NCBI GenBank assembly: GCA_020636215.1
Contig: JACJYG010000008.1
Coordinates: forward strand, 296,501-360,500
Direction of reading: 5' to 3'
Length of the DNA stretch: 64,000 nucleotides
Source of the DNA: Lewinellaceae bacterium
GTDB lineage: Bacteria; Bacteroidota; Bacteroidia; Chitinophagales; Saprospiraceae
The position numbers and the translations under genes were made by a program. Each line of letters starts with the position of its first letter. Within the stretch, counting starts at the first letter, position 1. Of the stretch, positions 9,350 through 16,873 are shown piece by piece. The notes below the pieces were generated by a model. The model did not search any database. It saw nothing but the letters and a program-made list of their open reading frames with translations, and was not told the origin of the DNA.

Positions 9350-9612
9350 GGCTCGTATTTAAACAGTATTTTATCCTTCATCACATTGATGACCACCACT
9401 TTTCCGGCGGGCAGGTAGATATCCTGCTGCCGGGCCGAAAAGTAGAGGTTGTAGGCGGCGGAGTTGTTGCCCATGCTCCATTTGACGGCAATGGAATAGG
9501 TGTCATTATTCACTGCTCCGGCGAAAACGACTTCCAGTTTGGCTTTGAAAAAGCCGGGGCGTACGGTGGCGGATTCTCCTAAATGAAGTGTGTATTCGGT
9601 TGATTCAGGCAT
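9346..9612 (-). CDS. Small uncharacterised protein
   Basis: An 88-residue product is read from the ATG at 9612 (MPESTEYTLHLGES); the longer ORF upstream would overlap the esterase gene. The sequence alternates hydrophobic and polar residues (YSIAVKWSMG, AAYNLYFSARQQDIYLPAGKVVVINV), suggesting a small all-beta domain. No signal peptide, membrane segment or cysteine is visible, and I do not recognise the family. It lies between the esterase gene and the truncated Gfo/Idh gene on the same strand and overlaps the latter by 4 bp, so it belongs to the same transcription unit. Confidence 0.55.
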   Translation of the reverse strand: MPESTEYTLHLGESATVRPGFFKAKLEVVFAGAVNNDTYSIAVKWSMGNNSAAYNLYFSARQQDIYLPAGKVVVINVMKDKILFKYEP

Positions 9613-9643
9613 GGTGCGTTGGTTTTTTTTTTGCAATATGAGC

Positions 9644-10843
9644 CTAACGGAACAGCTGAGGCACAAATTCGCTCAGATAAATACGCCAGTTAACCCAGGT
9701 ATGCCCTCCGTCACTTTCCCTGTAGGTATACTTCATGCCCATGGCATCGAGCTTTTCCCGAAACTCGACATTCGCCCTGTAAAGAAAATCATCTTTGCCG
9801 ATGCCGATCCAGTATAGTTTCAGCCCGTTATCCATTTGTGTTTGCAAGGTGCCGTCAATGTTCTGGTAAACTTTACCAGTGGCATCTTCCCTGGACATAA
9901 TGGCAGCGGAGAATAATCCCACATAGTCAAAAGTATTGGGGAAATAACGGGAGATGTGCATGGAATGGAAGCCGCCCATGGATAAACCGGCGATGGCCCG
10001 TTGGGTTTTATCGGCTTTTACGCGAAAGGTGGCCTCAACAAAATGAACAATGTCCATGAAATTTTCCTCATAACGTCCATTCATGGTTCCGGGAATCATG
10101 AATTGCGGTTTGTAATAGCCGTCCTTACCCTGGCCCGGAGCGGCATCCTGGGAGACGTTCCCATTGGGCATCACCACGATCATGGGTTGGGCTTTGCCCT
10201 GAGCGATCAAATTATCAAAGATCTGAGGGGCCCGGCCCAAATCTGTCCAGGCCTCTTCATCCCCCCCTGCGCCATGCAAAAGATACAGCACCGGGTATTC
10301 CATATTGGAGGTTTCATACCCAGGAGGGGTGTAAACGGTTAACCTCCTGTCCATTCCAAGGCCAGGTGAATCGTACCAGTATTTTCCTACTGTCCCGTGA
10401 GGAATATCGTTCACTTTGTACAGATCCGCCTGTGCGCCATCTATAATAAAAATGTTGAACAGGGACGCTACATCCCTCATGATAAATGGATTGTTATGAT
10501 CCACAGCCGTGATCCCATCGATGATAAAGGTATACTTGTACAACTCCGGCTCCAATGGTGCAGACCTGTATTCCCACACGCCACTGCTATCTTTAGTAAG
10601 CCTGGCTTTACCGGGGGCATCCATTTCGCCGTAGGCTGTCTGGATTTTCACCGTAGGCAGGAAATCACCCGTTACCAGTACGGTATCCGCATTGGGAGCG
10701 AATACCCGGAAGGTAACCGATTGATCATCCTGTATTTGAGGGGATACGATCTGTTGGCCGCCGAATAAGGCCTCCTGTCCGTAGGCCAGGCTACTATATA
10801 AAACTAATAGTATTGGAAGTAGAGAACATTTTGATTTGATCAT
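9644..10843 (-). CDS. Secreted esterase, enterochelin-esterase/CE1 type with N-terminal E-set domain
   Basis: This 399-residue exported protein has a signal peptide ending LAYGQ. Residues about 35-140 form an E-set/CBM48-like immunoglobulin fold (VTFRVFAPNADTVLVTGDF), and residues about 150-399 form an alpha/beta-hydrolase of the putative-esterase (Esterase D/feruloyl esterase, CE1) family. The nucleophile is Ser288 in AGLSMGGF and the catalytic His is His381 in DGGHTWVNW. A LLHGAGGDEEAW block supplies the oxyanion-hole region. Such enzymes de-esterify plant or algal polysaccharides or siderophores; the substrate here is unknown. It is followed by two smaller genes on the same strand. Confidence 0.9.
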   Translation of the reverse strand: MIKSKCSLLPILLVLYSSLAYGQEALFGGQQIVSPQIQDDQSVTFRVFAPNADTVLVTGDFLPTVKIQTAYGEMDAPGKARLTKDSSGVWEYRSAPLEPELYKYTFIIDGITAVDHNNPFIMRDVASLFNIFIIDGAQADLYKVNDIPHGTVGKYWYDSPGLGMDRRLTVYTPPGYETSNMEYPVLYLLHGAGGDEEAWTDLGRAPQIFDNLIAQGKAQPMIVVMPNGNVSQDAAPGQGKDGYYKPQFMIPGTMNGRYEENFMDIVHFVEATFRVKADKTQRAIAGLSMGGFHSMHISRYFPNTFDYVGLFSAAIMSREDATGKVYQNIDGTLQTQMDNGLKLYWIGIGKDDFLYRANVEFREKLDAMGMKYTYRESDGGHTWVNWRIYLSEFVPQLFR

Positions 10844-10858
10844 TTTTTCGGATTTTGT

Positions 10859-11056
10859 TTATTTCAATCCCAAAGCCTCACAATAGCCCTTGTTTGGAAA
10901 ACAATTTTCAAACTTACTTTTCTCAATGAGTTGGTTTAATATATGCACTATCTCTTCTGGTTTTATCGTGGGGGAGTTTTCATATACCTGTGTCAAATCC
11001 TGAGCCTTGGCCAAATAAGCATTGATTTTACTGACTGTCCTGGCCGGCTCGAACAC
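10859..11056 (-). CDS. Possible short gene or gene remnant
   Basis: A 65-codon open frame starting at a GTG directly after an in-frame stop, between the NRK-like kinase gene (11 bp upstream) and the esterase gene (15 bp downstream), all on the minus strand. The product is hydrophilic and probably helical (EEIVHILNQLIEKSKFENCF) with two cysteines. No family is recognised. The lack of an ATG and its more AT-rich composition suggest the 3' tail of an eroded gene rather than an intact one. Confidence 0.3.
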   Translation of the reverse strand: MFEPARTVSKINAYLAKAQDLTQVYENSPTIKPEEIVHILNQLIEKSKFENCFPNKGYCEALGLK

Positions 11057-11067
11057 TCAAACACGCC

Positions 11068-11583
11068 CTATTCCGGCCCCTTTTCCAGGAAACGAATTGC
11101 CGCTTCCCAGTCCAGCCGTACCTCTCCGCTCAACCGCAGCACTGGCGCCGGCCACTCCACCGGAACCCCGTATTTCAGATAGCTCTCCCAGATATGCTCC
11201 ACATACCATTCCGGCTCTTCGCCCCAGCGTTGGTCGGCAGCTTTCCGGCGTAAAAAGGTAGGCTTGCTGATCTCCACAAAAAAACACTTTTCGTACAGGC
11301 GGTTGGTTTCCTCGTCGCAAAAGGCCATCAATCCTTCCGCAATAACTACATCATATTGTTGGCTCGCCTTCACAATGGACTCCCGAAAACGGGAGAAATC
11401 AATAGAGCCGGGATGCTCCCAATCCACCCTGCCTTTAACCTTGGGGATCTCGCTTTCCGGAAAAGCAAACTCATCCTGATGCAGGAGCCGCACGGAACGT
11501 CCCTGTTGGCGGAAATACTTCTGCAGGCGCCGGGCCAGTTTTGTTTTTCCTGCCCGGCTCACGCCGCCGATACCGATGATCAT
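11068..11583 (-). CDS. Nicotinamide riboside kinase-like P-loop kinase (NRK/uridine-kinase fold)
   Basis: This 171-residue P-loop kinase has a Walker A motif at residues 6-14 (GGVSRAGKT), HQDEF at 35-39 where the Asp37 matches the catalytic Asp of eukaryotic-type nicotinamide riboside kinases, FPESEIP directly after it, a WEHPGSIDF segment, the IAEGLMAF strand and a late WESYLKYG block. These landmarks and the length fit NRK (Nmrk-type) better than uridine kinase. NRK phosphorylates nicotinamide riboside to NMN in NAD salvage. The divergent neighbour is a pnuC gene, whose product imports nicotinamide riboside, which strongly supports the assignment. Substrate identity is still an inference from family and context. 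Confidence 0.8.
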   Translation of the reverse strand: MIIGIGGVSRAGKTKLARRLQKYFRQQGRSVRLLHQDEFAFPESEIPKVKGRVDWEHPGSIDFSRFRESIVKASQQYDVVIAEGLMAFCDEETNRLYEKCFFVEISKPTFLRRKAADQRWGEEPEWYVEHIWESYLKYGVPVEWPAPVLRLSGEVRLDWEAAIRFLEKGPE

Positions 11584-11598
11584 ACCTTATAGTAGTAT

Positions 11599-11707
11599 TC
11601 AAAAAATAAGCTATCGCTTTATTTTTCGGTGATCAGGCTTGTCCTTCAGCCATTTCGATGCCTTGCGGCCTTCGCCTGATCACCGAAACCGACAACTTAT
11701 TTTTTGA
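11599..11707. promoter_or_regulatory. Nested inverted repeat in the divergent NRK/pnuC intergenic region
   Basis: Two nested perfect inverted repeats lie between the divergent kinase and transporter genes: an outer 12-bp pair (tcaaaaaataag at 11599-11610 with its complement at 11696-11707) and an inner 13-bp pair (tcggtgatcaggc at 11626-11638 with its complement at 11674-11686). The central loop is 35 nt. The arms could form a large hairpin or cruciform, or bind a dimeric regulator of both genes. It resembles a regulatory site for NAD salvage, or a small non-autonomous insertion. Function is inferred from position only. Confidence 0.5.
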
Positions 11708-11720
11708 GGATTCCTTTGTT

Positions 11721-11728
11721 TACATTTG
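11721..11728 (+). promoter_or_regulatory. Candidate -7 promoter element of pnuC
   Basis: TACATTTG fits the Bacteroidota -7 consensus TAnnTTTG, 19 bp before the pnuC start codon. A TTTG at 11703-11706 lies in the right direction but with shorter spacing (14 bp) than usual for the -33 box. Confidence 0.4.
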
Positions 11729-11747
11729 CACTAAAAGCCTCACTAGA

Positions 11748-12317
11748 ATGGACACCCTGCAAGTTATTGAATACATCGCTGTAGCGAGTGGCATCATCCA
11801 CGTTTTTTTGCTCACGCGGGAGAAGATTATCGCCTGGCCCTTCGGCATCCTGACGGTGAGCCTGTACATCTATATCTTTTCCGTATCGAAGCTGTACTCA
11901 GATGTCATCCTGCACGTCGTTTATGTCATCCTAAATATTTACGGCTGGTGGAACTGGGCCCGAAGGGCTCAAACGGCCGAGCACGTTCCCATCAGCCGCT
12001 TGTCCGGTAGGGAAACAGGGGCCTGGGCCGGGCTCATTCTGATCGGGTTTCTGCTCTGGGGCTACACTATGCAAGCCAACACAGATGCTTCTTTCCCATA
12101 CAGGGATGCCTTCACCACCGTAGCCAGCCTGGTGGCGCAGTTCCTGCTGGCGCGCAAAAAGCTGGAGAACTGGATCATCTGGATCATCGTAGATGTGGTG
12201 GCCATCACTATCTATGGCCTAAAGGGGCTATACCCCACTACCGGATTGTACATCGTTTACCTCTTGCTCAGCACCAAGGGATTCCTGGATTGGCGGCGCA
12301 CGATGCGGGCGGGCTGA
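11748..12317 (+). CDS. pnuC: Nicotinamide riboside/NMN transporter PnuC
   Basis: This 189-residue membrane protein starts at the ATG at 11748, which begins MDTLQVIEYIAVASG; the open frame upstream has no membrane character. It has about seven hydrophobic segments and the family landmarks: IIHVFLLTREKIIAWPFGI near the N-terminus, YGWWNW in the middle and a late TKGFLDWRR. PnuC proteins facilitate diffusion of nicotinamide riboside across the inner membrane, and a cytoplasmic kinase traps it. The divergent NRK-type kinase gene supplies that kinase. A TAnnTTTG-like element and a large inverted repeat lie just upstream. Confidence 0.9.
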   Translation: MDTLQVIEYIAVASGIIHVFLLTREKIIAWPFGILTVSLYIYIFSVSKLYSDVILHVVYVILNIYGWWNWARRAQTAEHVPISRLSGRETGAWAGLILIGFLLWGYTMQANTDASFPYRDAFTTVASLVAQFLLARKKLENWIIWIIVDVVAITIYGLKGLYPTTGLYIVYLLLSTKGFLDWRRTMRAG

Positions 12318-12376
12318 GCTTGGACTAAGAGCTTGTTGCGATACTTTTCAATAAAACGATCATACAGAATACTCCT

Positions 12377-13399
12377 ATGAATAAAGTGATAAAGCTCTTT
12401 GGAGCATTTTTATTTGCTGCGCTGGTTTTACCATCCTGCAGCGTCAGCCCTAAGGGCGCTTATTCCTCCAGCACCATACCTTTAGCACCGGATTACAGCC
12501 GCGACGAATACTGGGCGGCCCTGCCCTGGAAAGCCGATGCCGCCGACCGCTGCCCGGATGGGCTCACCGACCGACAGGCAGAGTCGGCAGTGGACGTCTT
12601 TTTTCTCTACCCTACCCGATATGTAGGAGATAAAGGGCAAAACGGATGGAACGCGCCCTTACAGGATGCGGCATTTAACAAGGAGATACAGGAGAGTACA
12701 ATCCAGTTTCAGGCCAGTATCTTTAACGGAGTGGGGCGGGTTTTTTCGCCCTATTACCGGCAGGCCCACCTTCAGGCTTATTTTTCTAAAGACACAGCCA
12801 GTGTCCGCCAGGCCTTTGAATTGGCTTACAGCGATGTACGGGCGGCATTCCAATACTATCTGGCCCATTACAATCAGGGGCGGCCCATTGTCATCGCATC
12901 CCACAGCCAGGGCACCACCCATGCCATTCGCCTGCTAAAAGAGTTCTTCGACGGCCAGCCGCTTCAGGAGCAACTGGTGGCCGCCTATCTGGTGGGAATC
13001 CCCGTTCAGAAGGATGCGTTTCAGTCCATCCACCCTTGTCAGGATTCCCTCGACATCGGCTGCGTCTGCTCCTGGCGGACCTTCCGGCGAGGTACGCCGC
13101 CGCGGCGCCCGGAACCCGATGTTCTGGTGACCAATCCACTTTTGTGGAATACCAGCACGGCATACGCCGGCCGGGAATTAAACCGTGGCGCCGTACTTCG
13201 CCCTTTCGAAAAAATAATCCCCAACGCGACTGATGCCCAGATAGCAGGCCCCATCCTGTGGGCCAAAAAACCGAAATTTCCGGGGAGTTTCCTCATCCTG
13301 AGAAAAAATTACCACGCCGGCGATCTGAATCTTTATTATATCAATGTTCGGGAAAATGTCCAGGAACGGGTACGGAAATACCTCGCGACAAAGCAGTAA
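12377..13399 (+). CDS. DUF3089 family lipoprotein (alpha/beta-hydrolase)
   Basis: This 340-residue lipoprotein has a signal ending in LVLPSC with the acylated Cys at 21. The mature part matches DUF3089, an alpha/beta-hydrolase-like family: VDVFFLYPTRY near residue 75, AFQYYLAHYNQGRPIVIASHSQGTTHA around 160-182 with the nucleophile-like Ser177 in SHSQG, and IPVQKDAF followed by a Cys-rich IGCVCSW segment. Such proteins are presumed envelope esterases or lipases with unknown substrates. It follows pnuC by about 60 bp on the same strand. Its stop lies just upstream of a 9-bp tandem repeat array. Confidence 0.85.
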   Translation: MNKVIKLFGAFLFAALVLPSCSVSPKGAYSSSTIPLAPDYSRDEYWAALPWKADAADRCPDGLTDRQAESAVDVFFLYPTRYVGDKGQNGWNAPLQDAAFNKEIQESTIQFQASIFNGVGRVFSPYYRQAHLQAYFSKDTASVRQAFELAYSDVRAAFQYYLAHYNQGRPIVIASHSQGTTHAIRLLKEFFDGQPLQEQLVAAYLVGIPVQKDAFQSIHPCQDSLDIGCVCSWRTFRRGTPPRRPEPDVLVTNPLLWNTSTAYAGRELNRGAVLRPFEKIIPNATDAQIAGPILWAKKPKFPGSFLILRKNYHAGDLNLYYINVRENVQERVRKYLATKQ

Positions 13400-13463
13400 C
13401 AGGAAGGCTAAGAGAAGAGAACCAGGAGGGAAGTTGCCGGTAGGCGGCCAGCCGAAATGCGAC

Positions 13464-13562
13464 ACACCAGACGCACCAGACACACCAGACACACCAGACA
13501 CACCAGACGCACCAGACGCACCAGACATACCAGACATACCAGACACACCAGACACACCAGAC
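13464..13562. repeat. 9-bp tandem repeat, 11 units
   Basis: Eleven consecutive 9-bp units of consensus acaccagac, with variants gcaccagac and ataccagac, run without interruption between the DUF3089 gene and the convergent pterin dehydratase gene. The 9-bp period keeps every frame open, which creates spurious ORFs on both strands. It is a typical slippage-prone minisatellite. Confidence 0.95.
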
Positions 13563-13587
13563 CCGTTGGGCAGTCCGGCCTTTCCAG

Positions 13588-13833
13588 CTACCCTCCGTAC
13601 CTGGCGTACACCCTATCAATCAGGCGCGCCAGGGCATGGTCTTTTTCCGTCACCACATTCCCGGCATCATGGGTGCTAAGTTCAATACTGACGCGATTGT
13701 ATACATTGTGCCAACTGGGGTGGTGGTTCATCTTTTCGGCATGAAAGGCCACCTCAGTCATGAAGCTGAAGGCTTCCGTGAAGTCTTTGAATTGAAAGGT
13801 AGCTTTGAGTTGGTTGTTTTCTTCTTTCCACAT
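13588..13833 (-). CDS. 4a-hydroxytetrahydrobiopterin dehydratase (pterin carbinolamine dehydratase)
   Basis: From the ATG at 13833 this encodes 81 residues matching the small PCD/DCoH fold, which dehydrates 4a-hydroxy-tetrahydrobiopterin to recycle the pterin cofactor of aromatic amino acid hydroxylases. Signature residues are present: FKDFTEAFSFMTEVA, the catalytic AEKMNHHPSWHNVYNRV block with its two adjacent histidines, and STHDAGNVVTEKD. The open frame extends upstream to 13890, but that extension reads through an inverted repeat of GGGAATGC units and is unlikely to be translated. No aromatic amino acid hydroxylase gene is nearby. Confidence 0.85.
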   Translation of the reverse strand: MWKEENNQLKATFQFKDFTEAFSFMTEVAFHAEKMNHHPSWHNVYNRVSIELSTHDAGNVVTEKDHALARLIDRVYARYGG

Positions 13834-13864
13834 GGCGGGAATGGTTTTAAATGGGAGAATAGGA

Positions 13865-13916
13865 GAATGCGGGAATGCGGGAATGGCCATTTATACATTC
13901 TCGCATTCCCGCATTC
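13865..13916. terminator. Long imperfect hairpin between M42 peptidase and pterin dehydratase genes
   Basis: A 21-bp stem (13865-13885 with 13896-13916, one mismatch) built from repeated gaatgcgg units encloses a 10-nt loop. It lies 9 bp past the M42 peptidase stop and could end that transcript or protect its 3' end. No T-tract follows on the minus strand, so simple intrinsic termination is uncertain. Confidence 0.5.
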
Positions 13917-13924
13917 TTGCATTT

Positions 13925-15028
13925 CTATAGAATACCATAGACATCATCCTGCTTTTTAGGCCCGTTTCCACCCCCTTTATTGTCAAAACTCCAATCGTAT
14001 TGCCCAAGTTCACTGAGGGCTGCTTTCAGCAGGCGGATGCATTGGTAGATATCGTCTTTGTGCGCCATTTCGATTGTTTGGTGGATATGGCGCAGAGGAA
14101 TGGAAATAGCACCGGCGATGGCGCCCTTTTTGCCATGGCGCTGCACTCCGGCGGTGTCCGTTCCGCCGGCGGGCAGGATTTCCGGCTGCCAGGGGATGCC
14201 GTGCTTGTCGGCCAGTTTTTTCAGGTAGCTAACCATTCGATAGTCAGAAATAACGGTGCCGTCCATGATCTTGATGGCCGCCCCTTTACCCAGGCGGGTG
14301 ACGTATTCGTGCGCCTGTGCGCCGGGCACGTCGAAGGCGATGGTCACATCCAGTCCGAAACCGAAATCGGGGTCAACGAGGTGGGCTGAAGAGATGGCGC
14401 CCCGCAGGCCGACTTCTTCCTGAACGGTAAAGACGCCGTAAATATCGTAAGGCACCTCTGCATCTTTCAGCTCCCGCAAAACTTCCAGTAAAATGAAAAC
14501 AGATACCCGGTTATCGATGGATTTGCTGTTTACGCAATCGCCCATTTCGATCAGGTGTCGTTCCCTGGTTATGGGATCGCCGATGGCGACGATCTCTTTC
14601 ACTTCCTCCTTGGGCATGCCCAGGTCGATGAAGTATTCATTGATCGGGACCTGTTTGGTGCGCTCTTCGGGTTTCATCAGGTGGATGGGCTTGGACCCCA
14701 TGACGCCGATAACATCTTTCCGCCCGTGCACGATGACGCGCTGGGAAGTGAGGGTTTTAGGGTCGAAACCGCCCAGGGGATGGAAGCGAAGAAATCCTTC
14801 CTCGTCGATGTGGGTAACCATAAACCCGATCTCATCCATGTGGGCAGCAACCATCACCCGTTTGGGCGTTTTCCCTTTTTTGACGGCGATGACGTTGCCC
14901 ATAGCATCCACGCTGACCTCGTCTACAAATGGGGTGACTTCCTTCAGTACGAGTTCGCGAACGCGCTGTTCGAAGCCTGGAGCACCCGGCGTTTCACAAA
15001 TAGCTTTTAGTAGCTCTACGTTGATCAT
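13925..15028 (-). CDS. M42 family metallo-aminopeptidase (glutamyl aminopeptidase/endoglucanase family)
   Basis: This 367-residue cytoplasmic enzyme matches the M42 family of co-catalytic metal aminopeptidases that form large tetrahedral complexes. Landmarks are MVAAHMDEIGFMV near residue 80 (first metal His and catalytic Asp), DNRVS around 190 (bridging Asp), TVQEEVGLRGA around 228 (general-base Glu pair), IAFDVPGA (metal Asp), and IPLRHIHQTIEM near the C-terminus (last metal His). The ATG at 15028 gives the usual start. It lies upstream of the pterin dehydratase gene on the same strand and is divergent from the flippase gene. Confidence 0.92.
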   Translation of the reverse strand: MINVELLKAICETPGAPGFEQRVRELVLKEVTPFVDEVSVDAMGNVIAVKKGKTPKRVMVAAHMDEIGFMVTHIDEEGFLRFHPLGGFDPKTLTSQRVIVHGRKDVIGVMGSKPIHLMKPEERTKQVPINEYFIDLGMPKEEVKEIVAIGDPITRERHLIEMGDCVNSKSIDNRVSVFILLEVLRELKDAEVPYDIYGVFTVQEEVGLRGAISSAHLVDPDFGFGLDVTIAFDVPGAQAHEYVTRLGKGAAIKIMDGTVISDYRMVSYLKKLADKHGIPWQPEILPAGGTDTAGVQRHGKKGAIAGAISIPLRHIHQTIEMAHKDDIYQCIRLLKAALSELGQYDWSFDNKGGGNGPKKQDDVYGIL

Positions 15029-15129
15029 TGGAGTGTTTTAATTATTGGCTTTCAGGGATAAATTGGGACGAAAATACAAATTATAGCTAAACAAAAGTGC
15101 TTTGAGCGCAACATACGATGCCGGCGTTG

Positions 15130-15137
15130 TACTTTTG
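15130..15137 (+). promoter_or_regulatory. Candidate -7 promoter element of the flippase gene
   Basis: TACTTTTG matches the Bacteroidota TAnnTTTG -7 consensus, 45 bp before the flippase start codon. The nearest TTTG upstream (15101-15104) is 25 bp away, longer than ideal. Confidence 0.4.
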
Positions 15138-15182
15138 CCCCGGAATGAGAATGGGCATTGAGCAGAACAAAAAACAAAGAAT

Positions 15183-16685
15183 TTGTCCCTCTTAAAGAAA
15201 CTGGCCGGCGAGACTGCAATATACGGTACGAGTAGTATCCTTAGTCGATTGCTGCACTATGTGATTCTGACTCCCTATTTCACCAGGGTGTTCGGGCAGG
15301 GAGAATACGGCGTGGTATCGGATATGTACACCTGGGCGGCCCTGTTGCTGGTGCTTTTTACCTATCGCATGGAAACGGCTTTCTTTCGCTATGGCAGCCA
15401 TAAGGAAGATATGGAAAAGAGTTTTTCCACAGCTTCCATTTCGTTGCTGGTGTCTACTATTGTTCTGGTGGCGCTGTTCATCCTGTCGGCCAATTCGCTG
15501 GCGGACTGGTTAAAGTACCCCGGCCATCCGGAATACATCATTTGGTTTGCATTTATCATTGGGCTCGACGCCCTGTCGGCTATCCCCTTTGCCCGCCTGC
15601 GGCTGGAGAACCGGCCCATACGTTTTGCGGTTATCAAAACACTGAATATTGTTGTTAATATCTTCTTCATTTTTCTTTTTCTGGAGGTAGGCCCCTGGCT
15701 GATCGATCATGGCTGGAAGGGGCTGGAGGTGATCTATCAATGGGAAACCCGCATCACCTATGTGTTCATTTCCAACTGTTTGGCCAGCGGCGCCGTGTTG
15801 GTGCTGCTCTCGCCCCTGTTCTTCAAGATGAAGCTGGAATTTGACCCACAGCTCTGGCGCCGCATGCTGATCTATGCCGCTCCGCTGATCATCGTAGGGG
15901 TTGCCGGGGTCATCAATCAACTGATCGGCATCCCGATGATCAAGGAATTGGCTTCCAATGACCTGGCCGCTAATAAGCGCATGATGGGCATTTACAGTGC
16001 TGCTACCAAAATCGCGGTGCTGATGAACCTGTTTACTCAGGCTTTCAACTACGCTGCAGAGCCTTTCTTTTTCAAGAACGCGGGCCGGTCGGATAAAGAC
16101 AAGGTTTACGCTCAGGTGGGCCAGGCTTTTGCCCTGGTGGGTAGCCTGGTATTCATCACTATCATGCTCTACCTCGATGTGATCCAATATTTCCTGGGGC
16201 CCGATTTCCGGGAGGGCCTGGGGGTGGTGCCTCTATTGTTGTTGTCTTACATCTTTTTGGGCCTTTATTACAACTTTTCCATCTGGTACAAACTGGCCGA
16301 CCGCACCGCCATTGGAGGCTGGATCGCGACCGGTGGATCCGTGATCACCATCGCACTCAACATCTGGTTAATACCCAGCACCGGTTACTACGGCCCCGGC
16401 TGGGCAGCCCTGGCCTGCTATCTTTTTATGGCGCTGGCCAGTTATTGGACGGGGCAGAAATACTACCCCATTCCCTACCCAATGGGAAGGATAATGGCCT
16501 ATATCGTCTCCGCGGTGCTGGTTTACGGAGCCAGCCTGGCCCTGAGCCGGCTTTTCCAGCCAGGACTGGCAGCCGGCCTGGTGGCCAACACTGCTTTACT
16601 GGGCGTATGGGCGCTGGGTATCTTAAGAATAGAACGCAACCTGGTGCGGAGGCTACTGAACCGAAGAGGCCAGGTTGAGGGATGA
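15183..16685 (+). CDS. Polysaccharide biosynthesis flippase (Wzx/MVF type)
   Basis: This 500-residue integral membrane protein with about 14 hydrophobic segments is typical of lipopolysaccharide or O-unit flippases in the MOP superfamily. The N-terminus LLKKLAGETAIYGTSSILSRLL and the RVFGQGEYGVVSDMYTW block are family landmarks. Translation appears to start at a TTG (15183), since no ATG or GTG gives the conserved start. It would move lipid-linked oligosaccharides across the inner membrane for surface polysaccharide assembly. No glycosyltransferase cluster is adjacent, so it may serve a dispersed pathway. Confidence 0.85.
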   Translation: MSLLKKLAGETAIYGTSSILSRLLHYVILTPYFTRVFGQGEYGVVSDMYTWAALLLVLFTYRMETAFFRYGSHKEDMEKSFSTASISLLVSTIVLVALFILSANSLADWLKYPGHPEYIIWFAFIIGLDALSAIPFARLRLENRPIRFAVIKTLNIVVNIFFIFLFLEVGPWLIDHGWKGLEVIYQWETRITYVFISNCLASGAVLVLLSPLFFKMKLEFDPQLWRRMLIYAAPLIIVGVAGVINQLIGIPMIKELASNDLAANKRMMGIYSAATKIAVLMNLFTQAFNYAAEPFFFKNAGRSDKDKVYAQVGQAFALVGSLVFITIMLYLDVIQYFLGPDFREGLGVVPLLLLSYIFLGLYYNFSIWYKLADRTAIGGWIATGGSVITIALNIWLIPSTGYYGPGWAALACYLFMALASYWTGQKYYPIPYPMGRIMAYIVSAVLVYGASLALSRLFQPGLAAGLVANTALLGVWALGILRIERNLVRRLLNRRGQVEG

Positions 16686-16769
16686 TAAAAGGCCTGAAAT
16701 CCGGACTAGATAAACCGGCAGCATTTTTTTTGCCCCTCGCTAAGTCGAACAATTGAACGACAAACGCTA

Positions 16770-16801
16770 TTTGTAATAGCGAGAGAAATGGGCTAATTTT
16801 G
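16770..16801 (+). promoter_or_regulatory. Bacteroidota-type promoter of the E2 gene
   Basis: TTTG at 16770-16773 and TAATTTTG at 16794-16801 are separated by 20 bp, matching the -33/-7 consensus (TTTG, TAnnTTTG) of the Bacteroidota primary sigma factor. Transcription would begin near 16808, about 66 bp before the E2 start codon. Confidence 0.65.
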
Positions 16802-16873
16802 CATTTGCCTGAAAGCTGGCCCATCAACCAGCCAACCAAATAAAGATCAAATTTCACAACCAAAGTACTGTTT

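Noticed and set aside
11041..11060. ggctcgaacactc motif resembling a tRNA T-arm
   Set aside because: No acceptor stem, anticodon arm or CCA end can be built around it; it lies at the edge of a coding region.
13178..13679. ORFs on both strands reading SGVSGV or DTPDAPD repeats
   Set aside because: The 9-bp repeat keeps all frames open. The peptides are by-products of the minisatellite and overlap real genes at both ends.
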